DNA of 64,000 nucleotides from an uncultured Alistipes sp. (GCA_900550465.1 URSC01000005.1:1-64000), one strand, 5' to 3'; shown: positions 25,775-35,289, numbered from the stretch's first letter. The notes: generated from the letters alone by a model not told the origin. A program made the numbers and translations.

Positions 25775-27610
25775 ATGTCAAAACATGCTGCAAATATAGG
25801 CATTATTTTGAAAATGCTGCCCCACAGCCCGGGAGTGTACCGCTTTCTGGACTCCGGGGGCACCGTCATATACGTGGGCAAGGCCAAGGACCTGAAGAAC
25901 CGCGTGTCCCAGTATTTCCGCCCTAACGGCCTGAACCGCAAGACTCAGGTCATGGTCTCCAAGATAGCTGACATCCAGCATACGGTGGTCGGCTCGGAGT
26001 CGGACGCCTTCCTGCTGGAGAACAACCTCATCAAGCAGTTCCAGCCCCGCTACAACATTCTCCTGAAGGACGGCAAGACCTATCCGTGGATATGCCTGCA
26101 CAACGAGCCCTTCCCCCGCGTAACGGTCACACGCCGCTTTGTCCGGGACGGCTCCAGGTATTTCGGCCCCTACAGCTCGGCCATGCACGCCCACAACCTG
26201 CTGTCTCTCATCAACTCCCTTTACCGGCTCCGCACCTGCAGGCTCCCCCTCACGGGCGAGGGCATAGCCAAGGGCAAGTTCAAGGTCTGTCTGGACTACC
26301 ATCTGGGCCGGTGTGCCGGACCGTGCGTCGGGAAGTTCTCCGAGGAGGAATACAGGGCGCAGACCGAAGCCATCATTCAGATACTCAAGGGCAATTCCTG
26401 GTCGCTGATCAAGGACTTCGAGCGGCGGATGAAGGAATGTGCGGGGCAGCTGCGGTTCGAGGAGGCCCAGGAGTGGAAGGAGAAGATGGAACTGCTGGAG
26501 AAGCATTATGCCAAGTCGCTCATCGTCAATGCCAAGGGCATCAACGTCGATGTCTTCTACATCATCTTCGAGGGCACGGAGGCCTTCGGCAGCTTCCTGC
26601 GGGTGCACGACGGGGGCATCATCCAGTCCATGAACCTGGAAATCAGGATGCGCATCGAGGAACAGGAGCCGGAAGTGCTCGGCTCGTTCATATCCGGAGT
26701 CTATGAGAAGCTCCGGGACTACGGGGAGGAGGCCGGGACCCGTCCGCCGGAGATAGTGGTGCCGTTCATGCCCGATATGCCGGAGGCTCTGCCGGGGGTT
26801 GCATTCACCGTTCCGGAGAAGGGAGACCGCCTGGCGCTGCTGGAGCTGGGCAGGAAAAATGCGGCGGCCATCAAGTTCGAGCGGCTCAAGCACGAGGAGT
26901 TCGTCAACCCCGAGGAACACTCGGCCCGCATAGTGGAGAATCTGCGCAAGGACCTGGGGATGGACGTTCCCCCGGTGCACATCGAGTGCTTCGACAACTC
27001 CAATATCCAGGGAACCAACCCAGTGGCCTCATGTGTCGTCTTCCGTGACGGGGCTCCCTCCAGGAAGGACTACCGGCACTTCAACATCAAGACCGTCGTC
27101 GGTCCGGACGACTTCGCCTCCATGAAGGAGGTGGTCAACCGCCGCTACACCCGTCTGCTGGCCGAGGGGCAGGAGCTCCCGCAGCTGATCGTCATCGACG
27201 GCGGCCGCGGGCAGGTCAATGCGGCATACGAGGCCCTGGACGAGATAGGGCTCATCGGGAAGGTCAAGCTGATAGGGCTGGCCAAGCGGATGGAGGAGGT
27301 CATCGTGCCGGGCGACCCGTATCCCCATTTCATCGACCGCAACTCCACCTCCCTCAAGGTGCTCATGCACATCCGGGACGAGGCGCACCGCTTCGGCATC
27401 ACCCATCACCGCAACCGGCGCAGCGCGTCCTCCCTGGTCTCGGAGCTGGACGGCATACCGGGAGTGGGGGCCGTCAGCCGCGAGAAACTGGTGACCAAGT
27501 ACAGGACCATTTCCAAAATCAAGAAGGCTCCTTACCGCGAGGTGGTCAATGTCATCGGACGCAGGGCAGCCGACGCCCTCTTCGAGTGGTTTGCCCTGGA
27601 CAAGTCCTAG
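25775..27610 (+). CDS. uvrC: UvrABC system protein C
   Basis: The dual-incision nuclease subunit of nucleotide excision repair, 611 residues. Domains in order: GIY-YIG nuclease (about 18-95; SPGVYRFLDSGGTVIYVGKA), Cys-rich segment (CRLPL.., CLDYHLGRCAGPC about 150-190), UVR UvrB-binding motif (about 205-240), RNase H-like endonuclease (from about 375; IECFDNSNIQGTNPVASCVVF, IDGGRGQVNAA), and a C-terminal helix-hairpin-helix pair (LDGIPGVGAVSREKL). Its 5' end is divergent from, and three bases away from, the acyltransferase start; its stop overlaps the convergent gene by 4 bases. Confidence 0.96.
   Translation: MSKHAANIGIILKMLPHSPGVYRFLDSGGTVIYVGKAKDLKNRVSQYFRPNGLNRKTQVMVSKIADIQHTVVGSESDAFLLENNLIKQFQPRYNILLKDGKTYPWICLHNEPFPRVTVTRRFVRDGSRYFGPYSSAMHAHNLLSLINSLYRLRTCRLPLTGEGIAKGKFKVCLDYHLGRCAGPCVGKFSEEEYRAQTEAIIQILKGNSWSLIKDFERRMKECAGQLRFEEAQEWKEKMELLEKHYAKSLIVNAKGINVDVFYIIFEGTEAFGSFLRVHDGGIIQSMNLEIRMRIEEQEPEVLGSFISGVYEKLRDYGEEAGTRPPEIVVPFMPDMPEALPGVAFTVPEKGDRLALLELGRKNAAAIKFERLKHEEFVNPEEHSARIVENLRKDLGMDVPPVHIECFDNSNIQGTNPVASCVVFRDGAPSRKDYRHFNIKTVVGPDDFASMKEVVNRRYTRLLAEGQELPQLIVIDGGRGQVNAAYEALDEIGLIGKVKLIGLAKRMEEVIVPGDPYPHFIDRNSTSLKVLMHIRDEAHRFGITHHRNRRSASSLVSELDGIPGVGAVSREKLVTKYRTISKIKKAPYREVVNVIGRRAADALFEWFALDKS
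25791..25798 (-). promoter_or_regulatory. -7 promoter box of the OlsF-like gene
   Basis: Minus-strand TATATTTG (TAnnTTTG), 20 bases before the ATG at 25771 and lying inside the first codons of uvrC. Confidence 0.55.
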
Positions 27611-30594
27611 TTGAACGACACATCGAAGAGCAGTCCGAAGTAGTTCTGTGAGCCGCTCTGGGGACCCGTACGGGCATAGCGGAGGCCGGCGCTCAGAGGA
27701 AAGTTGAGGCGGAATATCATGAAATCCAGTTTGAGATCGGCTCCGTATGAGTAATAGGTGCTGAGTGCGCTGCTGCCGTGTGCCGCCCCCACGGCATAGT
27801 CGCCGAAGGGAATGATCTGCAGACGCTTGAGGTACATGAAGGAGCCGAGGCTGACATCTCCCAGATAGATAGGAACCGCATAGTCAGCCGATACGCTGCC
27901 GTAAGTCTCATCGAAGTTATAGCCGGTATATCCTCTGGGCAGTACCGAGAGCGAACTGAGGTACATCTTGCCGTCCACGAACTGTTTCTGGGCGGTGAAT
28001 CCTATCCTGAGTCCCTGCTGACGGGTGATGCCCGGCAGATAGGCGTATCCGGACAGATATGCTACATGACCGAAGTAGTCCAGTGCGCCGATGGGCGAGG
28101 AACCCTGCAGGGATATCCCGAAGCCCCAGCGCGGATATACCTGGGAGGTGGCTGTGGCAAGAGTCTGGGCATAGGACAGGCCGTACTGCATCTGATGCCG
28201 CATTATCGGAGTGCCGCTGACTCCTGACAGGTTCCCTGAGGTGAAGTCATAGGAATATGAGTAGTAACGGTCATTGTTGAAATTCCACGATACATACGGA
28301 GTCAGGCTCCGGTACCATCCCCGGCTGTTTAAAGCCAGGGGCCAGTAGGCGGTGGCGCGTGCGGATAAATACGGTGTGCCGTTCCTTTCGTGGATGTACT
28401 GCCCGCCCAGGGTCATGTCGTAAGCGTTGTCCATGGCGTTGCGTCCGTTGACATCCAGCCCCAGTTCCAGGGACAGGCCGCTGAAGATACGTGCGTCCAG
28501 GGTTATATGGCCCGAGTGGAAGAATTTTCCGGTATAGGAGTCTCTGACATAGCCGTATCCGGCTGTGGTGACGACGTTGCCCAGACTGTTCTGGGAGAGG
28601 ATGGTGGCTCCGAGCGAGGCTGTGGCGGTGAAGTTGTCGAATGTAAAGGACATCAGCCTGTTGACGTTGATGTATACCGGAAACCAGGAATGTATCCGGA
28701 ACATGTGCAGCAGTTTGGAGTAACGTCTGGATGGATATTTTTCCGGATCCAGAATGTCCCTGACGCCGGCAGTGTCCTCCAGTGGTGTACTGTAGGTGTC
28801 CTGTGTCTGCCGTGTCAGATACTCTGCCATGGGATGCCTGTAAGGTTCGGAGAAATCCGCCGGAACTGCTGTCAGCTGACTCCCCGATGCCTTGACGGGT
28901 CTGTAGCCTCCTGTGCCGTACTCGCAGTAGTACAGTGTCTTCCCCTCTGGGTCAAAATACGGGAAGTCAGCTCCGTATTCGGAGTTGGTGCGTCTGGTCA
29001 GCCGTCCGCTGTCCAGGCAGTAGCTGTATATGTTCAGGACACCGTCCAGGTCGCTGGAGAAATACAGGTTCCTGCCGTGCCGCTTCAGACCGGATATGCT
29101 CTGATTCTGCGGCGGTACGGTCTCGGTCCATTTTCCTCCGCTGAAGCGGTATATGCCTATGCCGTTGTCCTGTATGACCGAGCAGTAGATGTCATTTCCG
29201 TCGAAGACTGTCTCCCGTATCTGTCCTTTTAGCGGGGCTTCTACGCTGAATATCACCTCTGATGTGGAGGTGGAGACAAGTGTCAGGCGGGTTGCCCTTC
29301 CTACCGGGTATTCGGCTACCGCCAGGGTGTCTCCGGTGACGGAGGGAGAGGGGTTGAAATATTTTGTCCTGCGTTTGCCCGGTTTGACGCGTCCTGAGCG
29401 CAGGTCCATGGTCATCACTACGGAGAAGTCCTCCAGGTCGTTGGTCTCGTTGGAGACCGGCTCTGTCCAGAAGATGCTGTGGCTTCCGTCGTAGGTGATG
29501 CGGGACGAGGTGTTGGCGAAGAAGCGTATGAATCTCTCCCTGCCCGTGCTGTCGATGCTGACCAGCTTGGGTGCTGTCTCCATGCCTTTCTTGACGGCTA
29601 TGACGCTCCGGTACCAGGGGGAGGACTCGTCGCTGACTGGTATCGGGTCAGTGTATTCGGTATAGTACCGTCCGGTCTTGCTCAGGAGGCTGTCGGAGGT
29701 GGTGAACTCTCCTCGGGAAAGATAGTCCTCGAGCCATAGCTGGCGGTAGAAATCCTGTGAGCGGGGAAATGTCTCGTATTTGGTCTCGCCGCTTATGGCT
29801 ATGGCAGGGTCGAAGAGCAGGGCGGGACTGTACCAGTATTTTACCGGTGTGCGGAAAAAATCTCCGATGTAGTCCGGAAGTCCGCTCAGATACCGGGAGT
29901 AACTGCTGAGGGCGTATCCGAAAACATAGTTGTCAGGGGTGTAATACCGGAAAGAGCCGAAGAGCATACGGTCCCAGTTCCGGAAATCCCCGTTGAGGTA
30001 CATGACTCTCAGGTATTTGAGGAAATCAGCGTTCCGGCCTCGTCCGGATGAGGTCAGCTGGGTCTCGGCTATTACTGCGTCGCCCTCCATCGCGTAGGTG
30101 TCGGAGAACAGTCCCAGTCCCAGTCCGGTCACCTGCTCTCCCAGGAGGTAGTAGAATACCCGGTATATCCCTTTGGTATAGTGTTCCACCTGGCCTACGT
30201 GGCGGGACTCGTGGATGGAAAGGTGGGTAATCCACGGGTCCGGGCTGCTGCCGTATGGGTCGGGGGAGGAGAAGAGGTCCATGCGTTTCGGGGCCCAGGT
30301 CACCACTCCGTTGCTCAGGGTGGTGTATGGATGGAGTATCACCGGCACCGGACGCGGGTCTATCTTGAGCTGCGACATGACGGCAGGCCTGACTTTCTCG
30401 AGGGTGTACAGATACAGACGGGCGATGGAGTCGGTCTCTTCGGGATATATGATGCGGTAATGTTCGGAAGCAATCGTCTTCCAGCGGGCTCTGGCGGGGT
30501 CATTGCCCAGGGTGTAATACTGTCCGCGAAGTCCTGCGGGAAACAGAAATATCAGCAGGAGTGCGGCTAAAATAGGTCTGGTATAGTGCAACAT
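27607..30594 (-). CDS. Exported HExxH metallopeptidase-like / propeller / beta-barrel protein
   Basis: A 995-residue exported protein (signal peptide about 1-24). The N-terminal part (about 30-260) looks like a peptidase-MA/gluzincin domain: HESRH at 128-132 fits HExxH, and Glu170 in AMEGDAVIAE could be the third zinc ligand. The middle (about 330-580) is a WD40-like propeller (repeated SPSVTGDTLAVAEY, LYFSSDLDGVLNIYSY, PYFDPEGKTLYYCEYG). The final part (about 650-995) is rich in alternating aromatic strands and ends in FGLLFDVSFN, as expected of an outer-membrane barrel with a terminal Phe/Asn. The combination suggests a surface-anchored peptidase-like protein; activity is inferred. Confidence 0.72.
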   Translation of the reverse strand: MLHYTRPILAALLLIFLFPAGLRGQYYTLGNDPARARWKTIASEHYRIIYPEETDSIARLYLYTLEKVRPAVMSQLKIDPRPVPVILHPYTTLSNGVVTWAPKRMDLFSSPDPYGSSPDPWITHLSIHESRHVGQVEHYTKGIYRVFYYLLGEQVTGLGLGLFSDTYAMEGDAVIAETQLTSSGRGRNADFLKYLRVMYLNGDFRNWDRMLFGSFRYYTPDNYVFGYALSSYSRYLSGLPDYIGDFFRTPVKYWYSPALLFDPAIAISGETKYETFPRSQDFYRQLWLEDYLSRGEFTTSDSLLSKTGRYYTEYTDPIPVSDESSPWYRSVIAVKKGMETAPKLVSIDSTGRERFIRFFANTSSRITYDGSHSIFWTEPVSNETNDLEDFSVVMTMDLRSGRVKPGKRRTKYFNPSPSVTGDTLAVAEYPVGRATRLTLVSTSTSEVIFSVEAPLKGQIRETVFDGNDIYCSVIQDNGIGIYRFSGGKWTETVPPQNQSISGLKRHGRNLYFSSDLDGVLNIYSYCLDSGRLTRRTNSEYGADFPYFDPEGKTLYYCEYGTGGYRPVKASGSQLTAVPADFSEPYRHPMAEYLTRQTQDTYSTPLEDTAGVRDILDPEKYPSRRYSKLLHMFRIHSWFPVYINVNRLMSFTFDNFTATASLGATILSQNSLGNVVTTAGYGYVRDSYTGKFFHSGHITLDARIFSGLSLELGLDVNGRNAMDNAYDMTLGGQYIHERNGTPYLSARATAYWPLALNSRGWYRSLTPYVSWNFNNDRYYSYSYDFTSGNLSGVSGTPIMRHQMQYGLSYAQTLATATSQVYPRWGFGISLQGSSPIGALDYFGHVAYLSGYAYLPGITRQQGLRIGFTAQKQFVDGKMYLSSLSVLPRGYTGYNFDETYGSVSADYAVPIYLGDVSLGSFMYLKRLQIIPFGDYAVGAAHGSSALSTYYSYGADLKLDFMIFRLNFPLSAGLRYARTGPQSGSQNYFGLLFDVSFN

Positions 30595-30598
30595 GCCG

Positions 30599-30606
30599 CA
30601 AAGATA
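30599..30606 (-). promoter_or_regulatory. -7 promoter box very close to the HExxH/barrel gene start
   Basis: Minus-strand TATCTTTG (TAnnTTTG). Its last base is only 5 bases before the ATG at 30594, so a message from it would be leaderless or nearly so. Confidence 0.5.
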
Positions 30607-30608
30607 GT

Positions 30609-30616
30609 TATATTTG
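30609..30616 (+). promoter_or_regulatory. -7 promoter box of the Na/phosphate symporter gene
   Basis: TATATTTG (TAnnTTTG), two bases from the opposing box at 30599-30606, and 28 bases before ATG 30644. It overlaps an in-frame TTG at 30614, ruling that out as the start. Confidence 0.6.
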
Positions 30617-30643
30617 CACGAATTTGAAGTAATCCGCAGTTAT

Positions 30644-32335
30644 ATGAACGTTATATTTCAGGTATTGACTCTTCTCGGAGCACTCGGACTCTTTCTCTAC
30701 GGTATGACACTGATGAGCGAGGGGCTCCAGAAAGTAGCCGGCAACCGCCTCCGCTCCATTCTCTCGGCCATGACGGCCAACTCGTTCACCCGCGTCCTCA
30801 CCGGAACTCTGATTACTGCCGTCATCCAGTCCTCAAGTGCGACTACCGTGATGATTGTCAGCTTCGTCAATGCCGGGCTGCTGAGCCTTACACAGGCTGT
30901 CGGCGTGATTATGGGAGCCAATATCGGAACTACGGTCACCTCGTGGCTCATCTCCCTGCTGGGATTTACGGCCGACATATCTGTCCTGTCCATCCCCCTG
31001 ATCGGTATCGGATTTGCCTTCATGATGTTCAAGTCCCAGAAGCGCAAGAGCATCGGCGAGATGATCATTGGCTTTGCCCTCCTTTTTCTGGGACTGACCT
31101 TCCTCAAGGATTCCGTGCCGGATCTGAGCGCCAATCCTGAGGCCCTTGCATTTATCCAGAGATGGACCGACTGGGGATTCTTCTCCGTGCTGATATTTGT
31201 CCTTGTAGGAACGGTCCTTACCATTATCCTGCAGTCCTCAAGCGCTACTGTCGCCCTGACTCTGGTCATGGCCAGCCAGGGATGGATCCCGTTCGAGATA
31301 GCCGCAGCGATGGTGCTCGGTGAGAACATAGGCACGACCATCACCGCCAACATAGCCGCGTCCGTGGGCAATATCTCCGCCAAGCGCGCGGCCCTGGCCC
31401 ATACGGTATTCAACGTCTTCGGAGTCATCTGGGTGCTGGCCCTCTACAAGCCCTTCCTCTGGCTGGTGGCCAGGATAGTGGTGGGCCTCGGAGGCGAGGA
31501 TCCCTTCACTTCTTCCGCATCCCTGCTTTACGCAATATCGACAGTACATACCCTGTTCAATATCACCAACACCTGCATCCTGATATGGTTCACCCCCCAG
31601 ATAGTCAAGTTGGTGACCTGGATAATCAAGGGTCATAAGGACGAGGAGGAGGTATTCCGCCTGAGATACATCCAAGGCGGTATGATGAGCACTTCGGAAC
31701 TGTCCCTGGAGCAGGCCGAGCAGGAGATAGTCCACTTCGCAGACATCGTCCGCAGACAGTATGTCTATGCCCGCCAGGCCGTAAACGAGGCCGATGACGA
31801 GAACCGCTTCGATACCCTGTTCAAGAAACTGGAGCACTACGAGCAGATTACCGACCGTATAGAGTTCGAGATAGCCAAGTATCTCAACAACATAGCCGAG
31901 GGCGAGCTCAGCCAGGAGGGTAACAACAAGCTCCACGCCATGTACAAGATCATCAGCGAGATGGAGAGCATGGGCGATTCAGGCTACAACATCGGCCGCA
32001 TCCTCCAGCGCAAGAACCTCCACGGCCAGAAATTCGACGAGCCCACCGTCAAGAAGCTCAACCACATGCTCGACCTGGTGGACAACGCCATAGCCGCCAT
32101 GACCGACAACCTCAAGGAGGGCTTCAGCCGCATCATCAACATCTCCAACGCCCAGGACGCCGAGCACGACATCAACGAGTACCGCGACAACCTCAAGGAG
32201 GAGCACCTCCGCCACATCGAGTCCGAGGAGAGCGGCTACCTCCGCGGAGTCTACTACATGGACCTCGTCTCCGAGTGCGAGAGGGTCGGAGACTTCGCCA
32301 TCAATGTGTCCGAGGCACTGGTGGAGGTCAACTGA
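30644..32335 (+). CDS. Na+/phosphate cotransporter (NptA/YjbB family, PhoU-like tail)
   Basis: A 563-residue sodium-dependent phosphate transporter of the PNaS type. The membrane half (1-about 325) holds two inverted repeats marked by QSSSATTVMIVSF and QSSSATVALTLVM, each preceded by a G-rich helix (LGALGLFLYGMTLMSEGL). The cytoplasmic tail (about 350-563) is helical and PhoU-like (IVRRQYVYARQAVNEADDEN, CERVGDFAINVSEALVEV). The ATG at 30644 fits the promoter; the upstream TTG does not. Confidence 0.9.
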   Translation: MNVIFQVLTLLGALGLFLYGMTLMSEGLQKVAGNRLRSILSAMTANSFTRVLTGTLITAVIQSSSATTVMIVSFVNAGLLSLTQAVGVIMGANIGTTVTSWLISLLGFTADISVLSIPLIGIGFAFMMFKSQKRKSIGEMIIGFALLFLGLTFLKDSVPDLSANPEALAFIQRWTDWGFFSVLIFVLVGTVLTIILQSSSATVALTLVMASQGWIPFEIAAAMVLGENIGTTITANIAASVGNISAKRAALAHTVFNVFGVIWVLALYKPFLWLVARIVVGLGGEDPFTSSASLLYAISTVHTLFNITNTCILIWFTPQIVKLVTWIIKGHKDEEEVFRLRYIQGGMMSTSELSLEQAEQEIVHFADIVRRQYVYARQAVNEADDENRFDTLFKKLEHYEQITDRIEFEIAKYLNNIAEGELSQEGNNKLHAMYKIISEMESMGDSGYNIGRILQRKNLHGQKFDEPTVKKLNHMLDLVDNAIAAMTDNLKEGFSRIINISNAQDAEHDINEYRDNLKEEHLRHIESEESGYLRGVYYMDLVSECERVGDFAINVSEALVEVN

Positions 32336-32342
32336 TAATTAG

Positions 32343-32350
32343 TATATTTG
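32343..32350 (+). promoter_or_regulatory. -7 promoter box of the acyl-CoA synthetase/PlsC pair
   Basis: TATATTTG (TAnnTTTG), 34 bases before ATG 32385. The leader contains a short CCCTATAA repeat. Confidence 0.55.
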
Positions 32351-32384
32351 TACGATAAACCCTATAACCCTATAACCAGTCTAT

Positions 32385-34100
32385 ATGTCTGAAAACAACA
32401 CCGTAAAGACGCCGTGGTACCCCTACACCGAGGGTGTGCCCGTGCATCTGGACTACTTTAAGGGCTCGATGTTCGACATGGTCGCCTCCGTCGCAGCCCG
32501 CTGGCCCAAGAACGTGGCGTTCGACTTCATGGGCAAATCCACCACGTATGCGAAGATGATCAAGAAGATAGAGCAGTGCGCCAAGGCTCTGAAGACTATC
32601 GGCATCCGAAAGGGTGACTGTGTGACCATCGCCATGCCCAACTGCCCCCAGGCCATCTACATGTTCTATGCAATCAACCTGGTAGGCGGTATTGCCAGTA
32701 TGGTGCACCCTCTCTCGAGCGAGAAGGAGATAGAGTTCTATCTGAACGAATCCAACAGCATTACGGTCATCACCCTCGACCAGTTCTACGGCAAGATAGA
32801 GGCCATACGCAAGAATACAGGTATCGTCAACGTCATACTCGCCCGCATAAAGGACGAGCTGGCCCAGCCCCTGAAGACCGGCTATATGATCACCGAGGGC
32901 TACAAGATAGCCAGGATACCTAAGGATGCTCCGGTCATCACCTGGAAGGACTTCATGAAGCTTTCGAAGTGCTGTTTCTACAATTATAAGGTGGAACGCG
33001 ACGACAATGATCCCGCCGTCATCCTTTACTCCGGCGGCACCACCGGCACCACCAAGGGCATCATGCTCACCAACCGCAACTTCAATGCCCTCGCCGAGCA
33101 GGTCATCGCCACCAATCCTATGTTCGGCCCCGGGGACAAGATGCTGGCCGCCATGCCCGTGTTCCACGGCTTCGGCCTCGGAGTCTGCATTCACACGATG
33201 CTGGCTAAGGGCGGCAGGTGCGTTCTCGTGCCCCGCTTCACCCCCAAGAGCTACTCCAAGCTGATAACCAAGAACAAATGCAACTTTATCGCCGGCGTGC
33301 CCACCTTATACGAGGCCATGCTGCGTCTGCCCAATATGGAGAAAGCCGACTTCTCCCATCTCAAGGGCGTATTCTCCGGCGGAGACTCCCTGTCAATAGA
33401 GCTGAAGAAGAAGATGGACAAGTTCCTTGCAGACCATAAGGCCACCATCAAGGTGCGCGAGGGTTACGGCACCACCGAGTGCGTCACCGCCTGCTGCCTG
33501 ACTCCGGTCAAGCTTCAGAAGGAGGGCAGCATCGGCATACCTTTCCCCGACACATATTTCAAGATAGTGAAACCGGATACCGAAGAGGAGCTGCCCTACG
33601 GAGAAGAGGGTGAGATCGTGCTTTCCGGCCCCACAGTCATGCTCGGCTACTACGGCAAGCCCGAGGAGACGGCCAGGACCCTGCGCAAGCACGCCGACGG
33701 CTTGACCTGGCTCTACACCGGTGATCTCGGCAGCATGGACGACCAGGGCTTCGTCTACTTCCGAGGCCGTATCAAGAGGATGATCGTCACCTCCGGCTAC
33801 AACGTCTACCCCGCCCAGCTTGAGAACATCCTCGATGCCCACGAGAAGGTGCAGATGAGCTGTATCATCGGGGTGCCCGACCCCTACAAGATGCAGAAGG
33901 TAAAGGCCTTCGTCATGCTCCGACCCGGCAACGAGCCCACTCAGGAGACCAAGGACGAGCTCATGGCCTACTGCCGCAAGTACATCGCCAAGTACGCCAT
34001 GCCCTACGACATCGAGTTCCGCAGCGAGTTGCCCAAGACCCTGGTCGGCAAGGTGGCCTACCGCGTACTCGAAGAGGAGGAGGCTAAGAAAAATGGATAA
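32385..34100 (+). CDS. AMP-dependent acyl-CoA synthetase/ligase
   Basis: A 571-residue adenylate-forming enzyme that activates a carboxylic acid as acyl-AMP and then probably as a CoA thioester. The P-loop ILYSGGTTGTTKGIMLTN is near 210; the aromatic motif REGYGTTECV near 360; the hinge YTGDLGSMDDQGFVYFRGRIKRMIVTSGYNVYP near 445-475; and the C-terminal catalytic Lys lies in KTLVGKVAYR. The tail resembles medium/long-chain fatty acyl-CoA ligases. It overlaps the PlsC-type acyltransferase by 8 bases, so its product may be used there. Confidence 0.88.
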   Translation: MSENNTVKTPWYPYTEGVPVHLDYFKGSMFDMVASVAARWPKNVAFDFMGKSTTYAKMIKKIEQCAKALKTIGIRKGDCVTIAMPNCPQAIYMFYAINLVGGIASMVHPLSSEKEIEFYLNESNSITVITLDQFYGKIEAIRKNTGIVNVILARIKDELAQPLKTGYMITEGYKIARIPKDAPVITWKDFMKLSKCCFYNYKVERDDNDPAVILYSGGTTGTTKGIMLTNRNFNALAEQVIATNPMFGPGDKMLAAMPVFHGFGLGVCIHTMLAKGGRCVLVPRFTPKSYSKLITKNKCNFIAGVPTLYEAMLRLPNMEKADFSHLKGVFSGGDSLSIELKKKMDKFLADHKATIKVREGYGTTECVTACCLTPVKLQKEGSIGIPFPDTYFKIVKPDTEEELPYGEEGEIVLSGPTVMLGYYGKPEETARTLRKHADGLTWLYTGDLGSMDDQGFVYFRGRIKRMIVTSGYNVYPAQLENILDAHEKVQMSCIIGVPDPYKMQKVKAFVMLRPGNEPTQETKDELMAYCRKYIAKYAMPYDIEFRSELPKTLVGKVAYRVLEEEEAKKNG

Positions 34101-35289
34101 GAAACTAACAAAAGGCGTAGGCTTCCAGCGCGGAGTCTACGCCTTTTGCCGTACATTCATCGGCCCTTTCGTCAACATCATCCTGCATATCACCTACAAG
34201 CCGTGCAAGGTGCGCAGCCGTACCTTCCTGTGCCTGGGCAACCACACCCAGAACCTCGATCCCGCCCTGATGGTCATCGGCACCCGGAGGCACATGCGCT
34301 TCGTGGCCAATGCCTCATTGACCCGGGGCATTGCAGGATTCTTCCTCAACCCCCTCTTCGGCATTATCCCCCGGGAGAAGGGCGCCAAGGGGGACGCCGC
34401 CATCGCCCTGATAGAGGACAATCTGAGGGCAGGTGTCTCCGTGGGAATGTTCCCCGAGGGCAACCGCAGCTGGGACGGGGAGACCGAGTATATCTCGCCC
34501 CGCACCGCCGCTCTGGTCAAGGATACGGGCGTGGCCCTGCTGACCTACCGCCTCACCGGAGGATACCTCCTGCGGCCGCGGTGGGCCGACCATAAGCGGA
34601 GGGGGCCGATGCAGGGGGAATTGGTCCATGAATACACCCCGGAGGAACTTGCCGGGATGACGGTCGAGGAGGTCTATGCCGCCATCTGCCGGGACCTGCG
34701 GGTCAATGCCTACGAGGAGCAGGCCGCTTCGGGGGCTCTCTACCGCGGGAAGGCGCTGGCAGAGGGGCTGCAGTACGCCGCCTACCTCTGTCCGCACTGC
34801 CTCCGTTTCGGCACCGTGGAGACGCGGGGCAACTGGCTCACATGCAGCTGCGGCCTGACGGCCAAATATCTGGAGACCGGGTCGTTCGAGAAGGGGATGT
34901 ACATGCCTTTCGACAATTTTGCCGAGTGGAACCGCTTCCAGAAGCGCTGGGTGCATGAGCACTGCGCGGAGCTACGGCAGCAGACCGCGGAGCCGATAGT
35001 CCACGACGACGGCTGCTTCAAGCTGACGTTGAAAAAGGACGGCGTCTTCACCCACTTGTCCGACAAGGCCTCTGTGGCCATGTACGGCGACCGTCTGGAA
35101 CTTTCGTACGAGGGGCATCACGAGGTATTCCGCATCGGGGATATAACCGGATACGGCACATTCCTGTCCCGCTCGATGTACTTCAACTGCGGGCCTTCTC
35201 TACGCTACCAGCTCATCGCCACCAAGCCCGTCTCAACGCTGAAATACTACGCCCTCTGGCGCGGTCTTTCCGGCCGGGAATACCTTTAG
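34093..35289 (+). CDS. PlsC-type acyltransferase with zinc-ribbon-like insert
   Basis: A 398-residue protein. The PlsC domain (about 30-200) has NHTQNLDP (HxxxxD, 50-57), a glycine-rich block, and FPEGNRS (about 118) as further acyltransferase motifs. Unusually, a Cys4 ribbon-like stretch follows (CPHC, about 235, and CSCG, about 254), then a beta-rich C-terminal domain. Translation is coupled to the upstream acyl-CoA ligase by an 8-base overlap, pointing to joint lysophospholipid or related acylation. A strong hairpin lies in its first 20 codons (34110-34147). The stop overlaps the convergent lipoprotein gene by 4 bases. Confidence 0.82.
   Translation: MDKKLTKGVGFQRGVYAFCRTFIGPFVNIILHITYKPCKVRSRTFLCLGNHTQNLDPALMVIGTRRHMRFVANASLTRGIAGFFLNPLFGIIPREKGAKGDAAIALIEDNLRAGVSVGMFPEGNRSWDGETEYISPRTAALVKDTGVALLTYRLTGGYLLRPRWADHKRRGPMQGELVHEYTPEELAGMTVEEVYAAICRDLRVNAYEEQAASGALYRGKALAEGLQYAAYLCPHCLRFGTVETRGNWLTCSCGLTAKYLETGSFEKGMYMPFDNFAEWNRFQKRWVHEHCAELRQQTAEPIVHDDGCFKLTLKKDGVFTHLSDKASVAMYGDRLELSYEGHHEVFRIGDITGYGTFLSRSMYFNCGPSLRYQLIATKPVSTLKYYALWRGLSGREYL
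34110..34147 (+). other. Terminator-like hairpin inside the acyltransferase coding start
   Basis: Perfect 11-bp stem AAAAGGCGTAG / CTACGCCTTTT, 16-base loop, ending in TTTT, all within codons 6-19 of the acyltransferase. It could attenuate transcription or mask the start region; this is inference. Confidence 0.5.
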
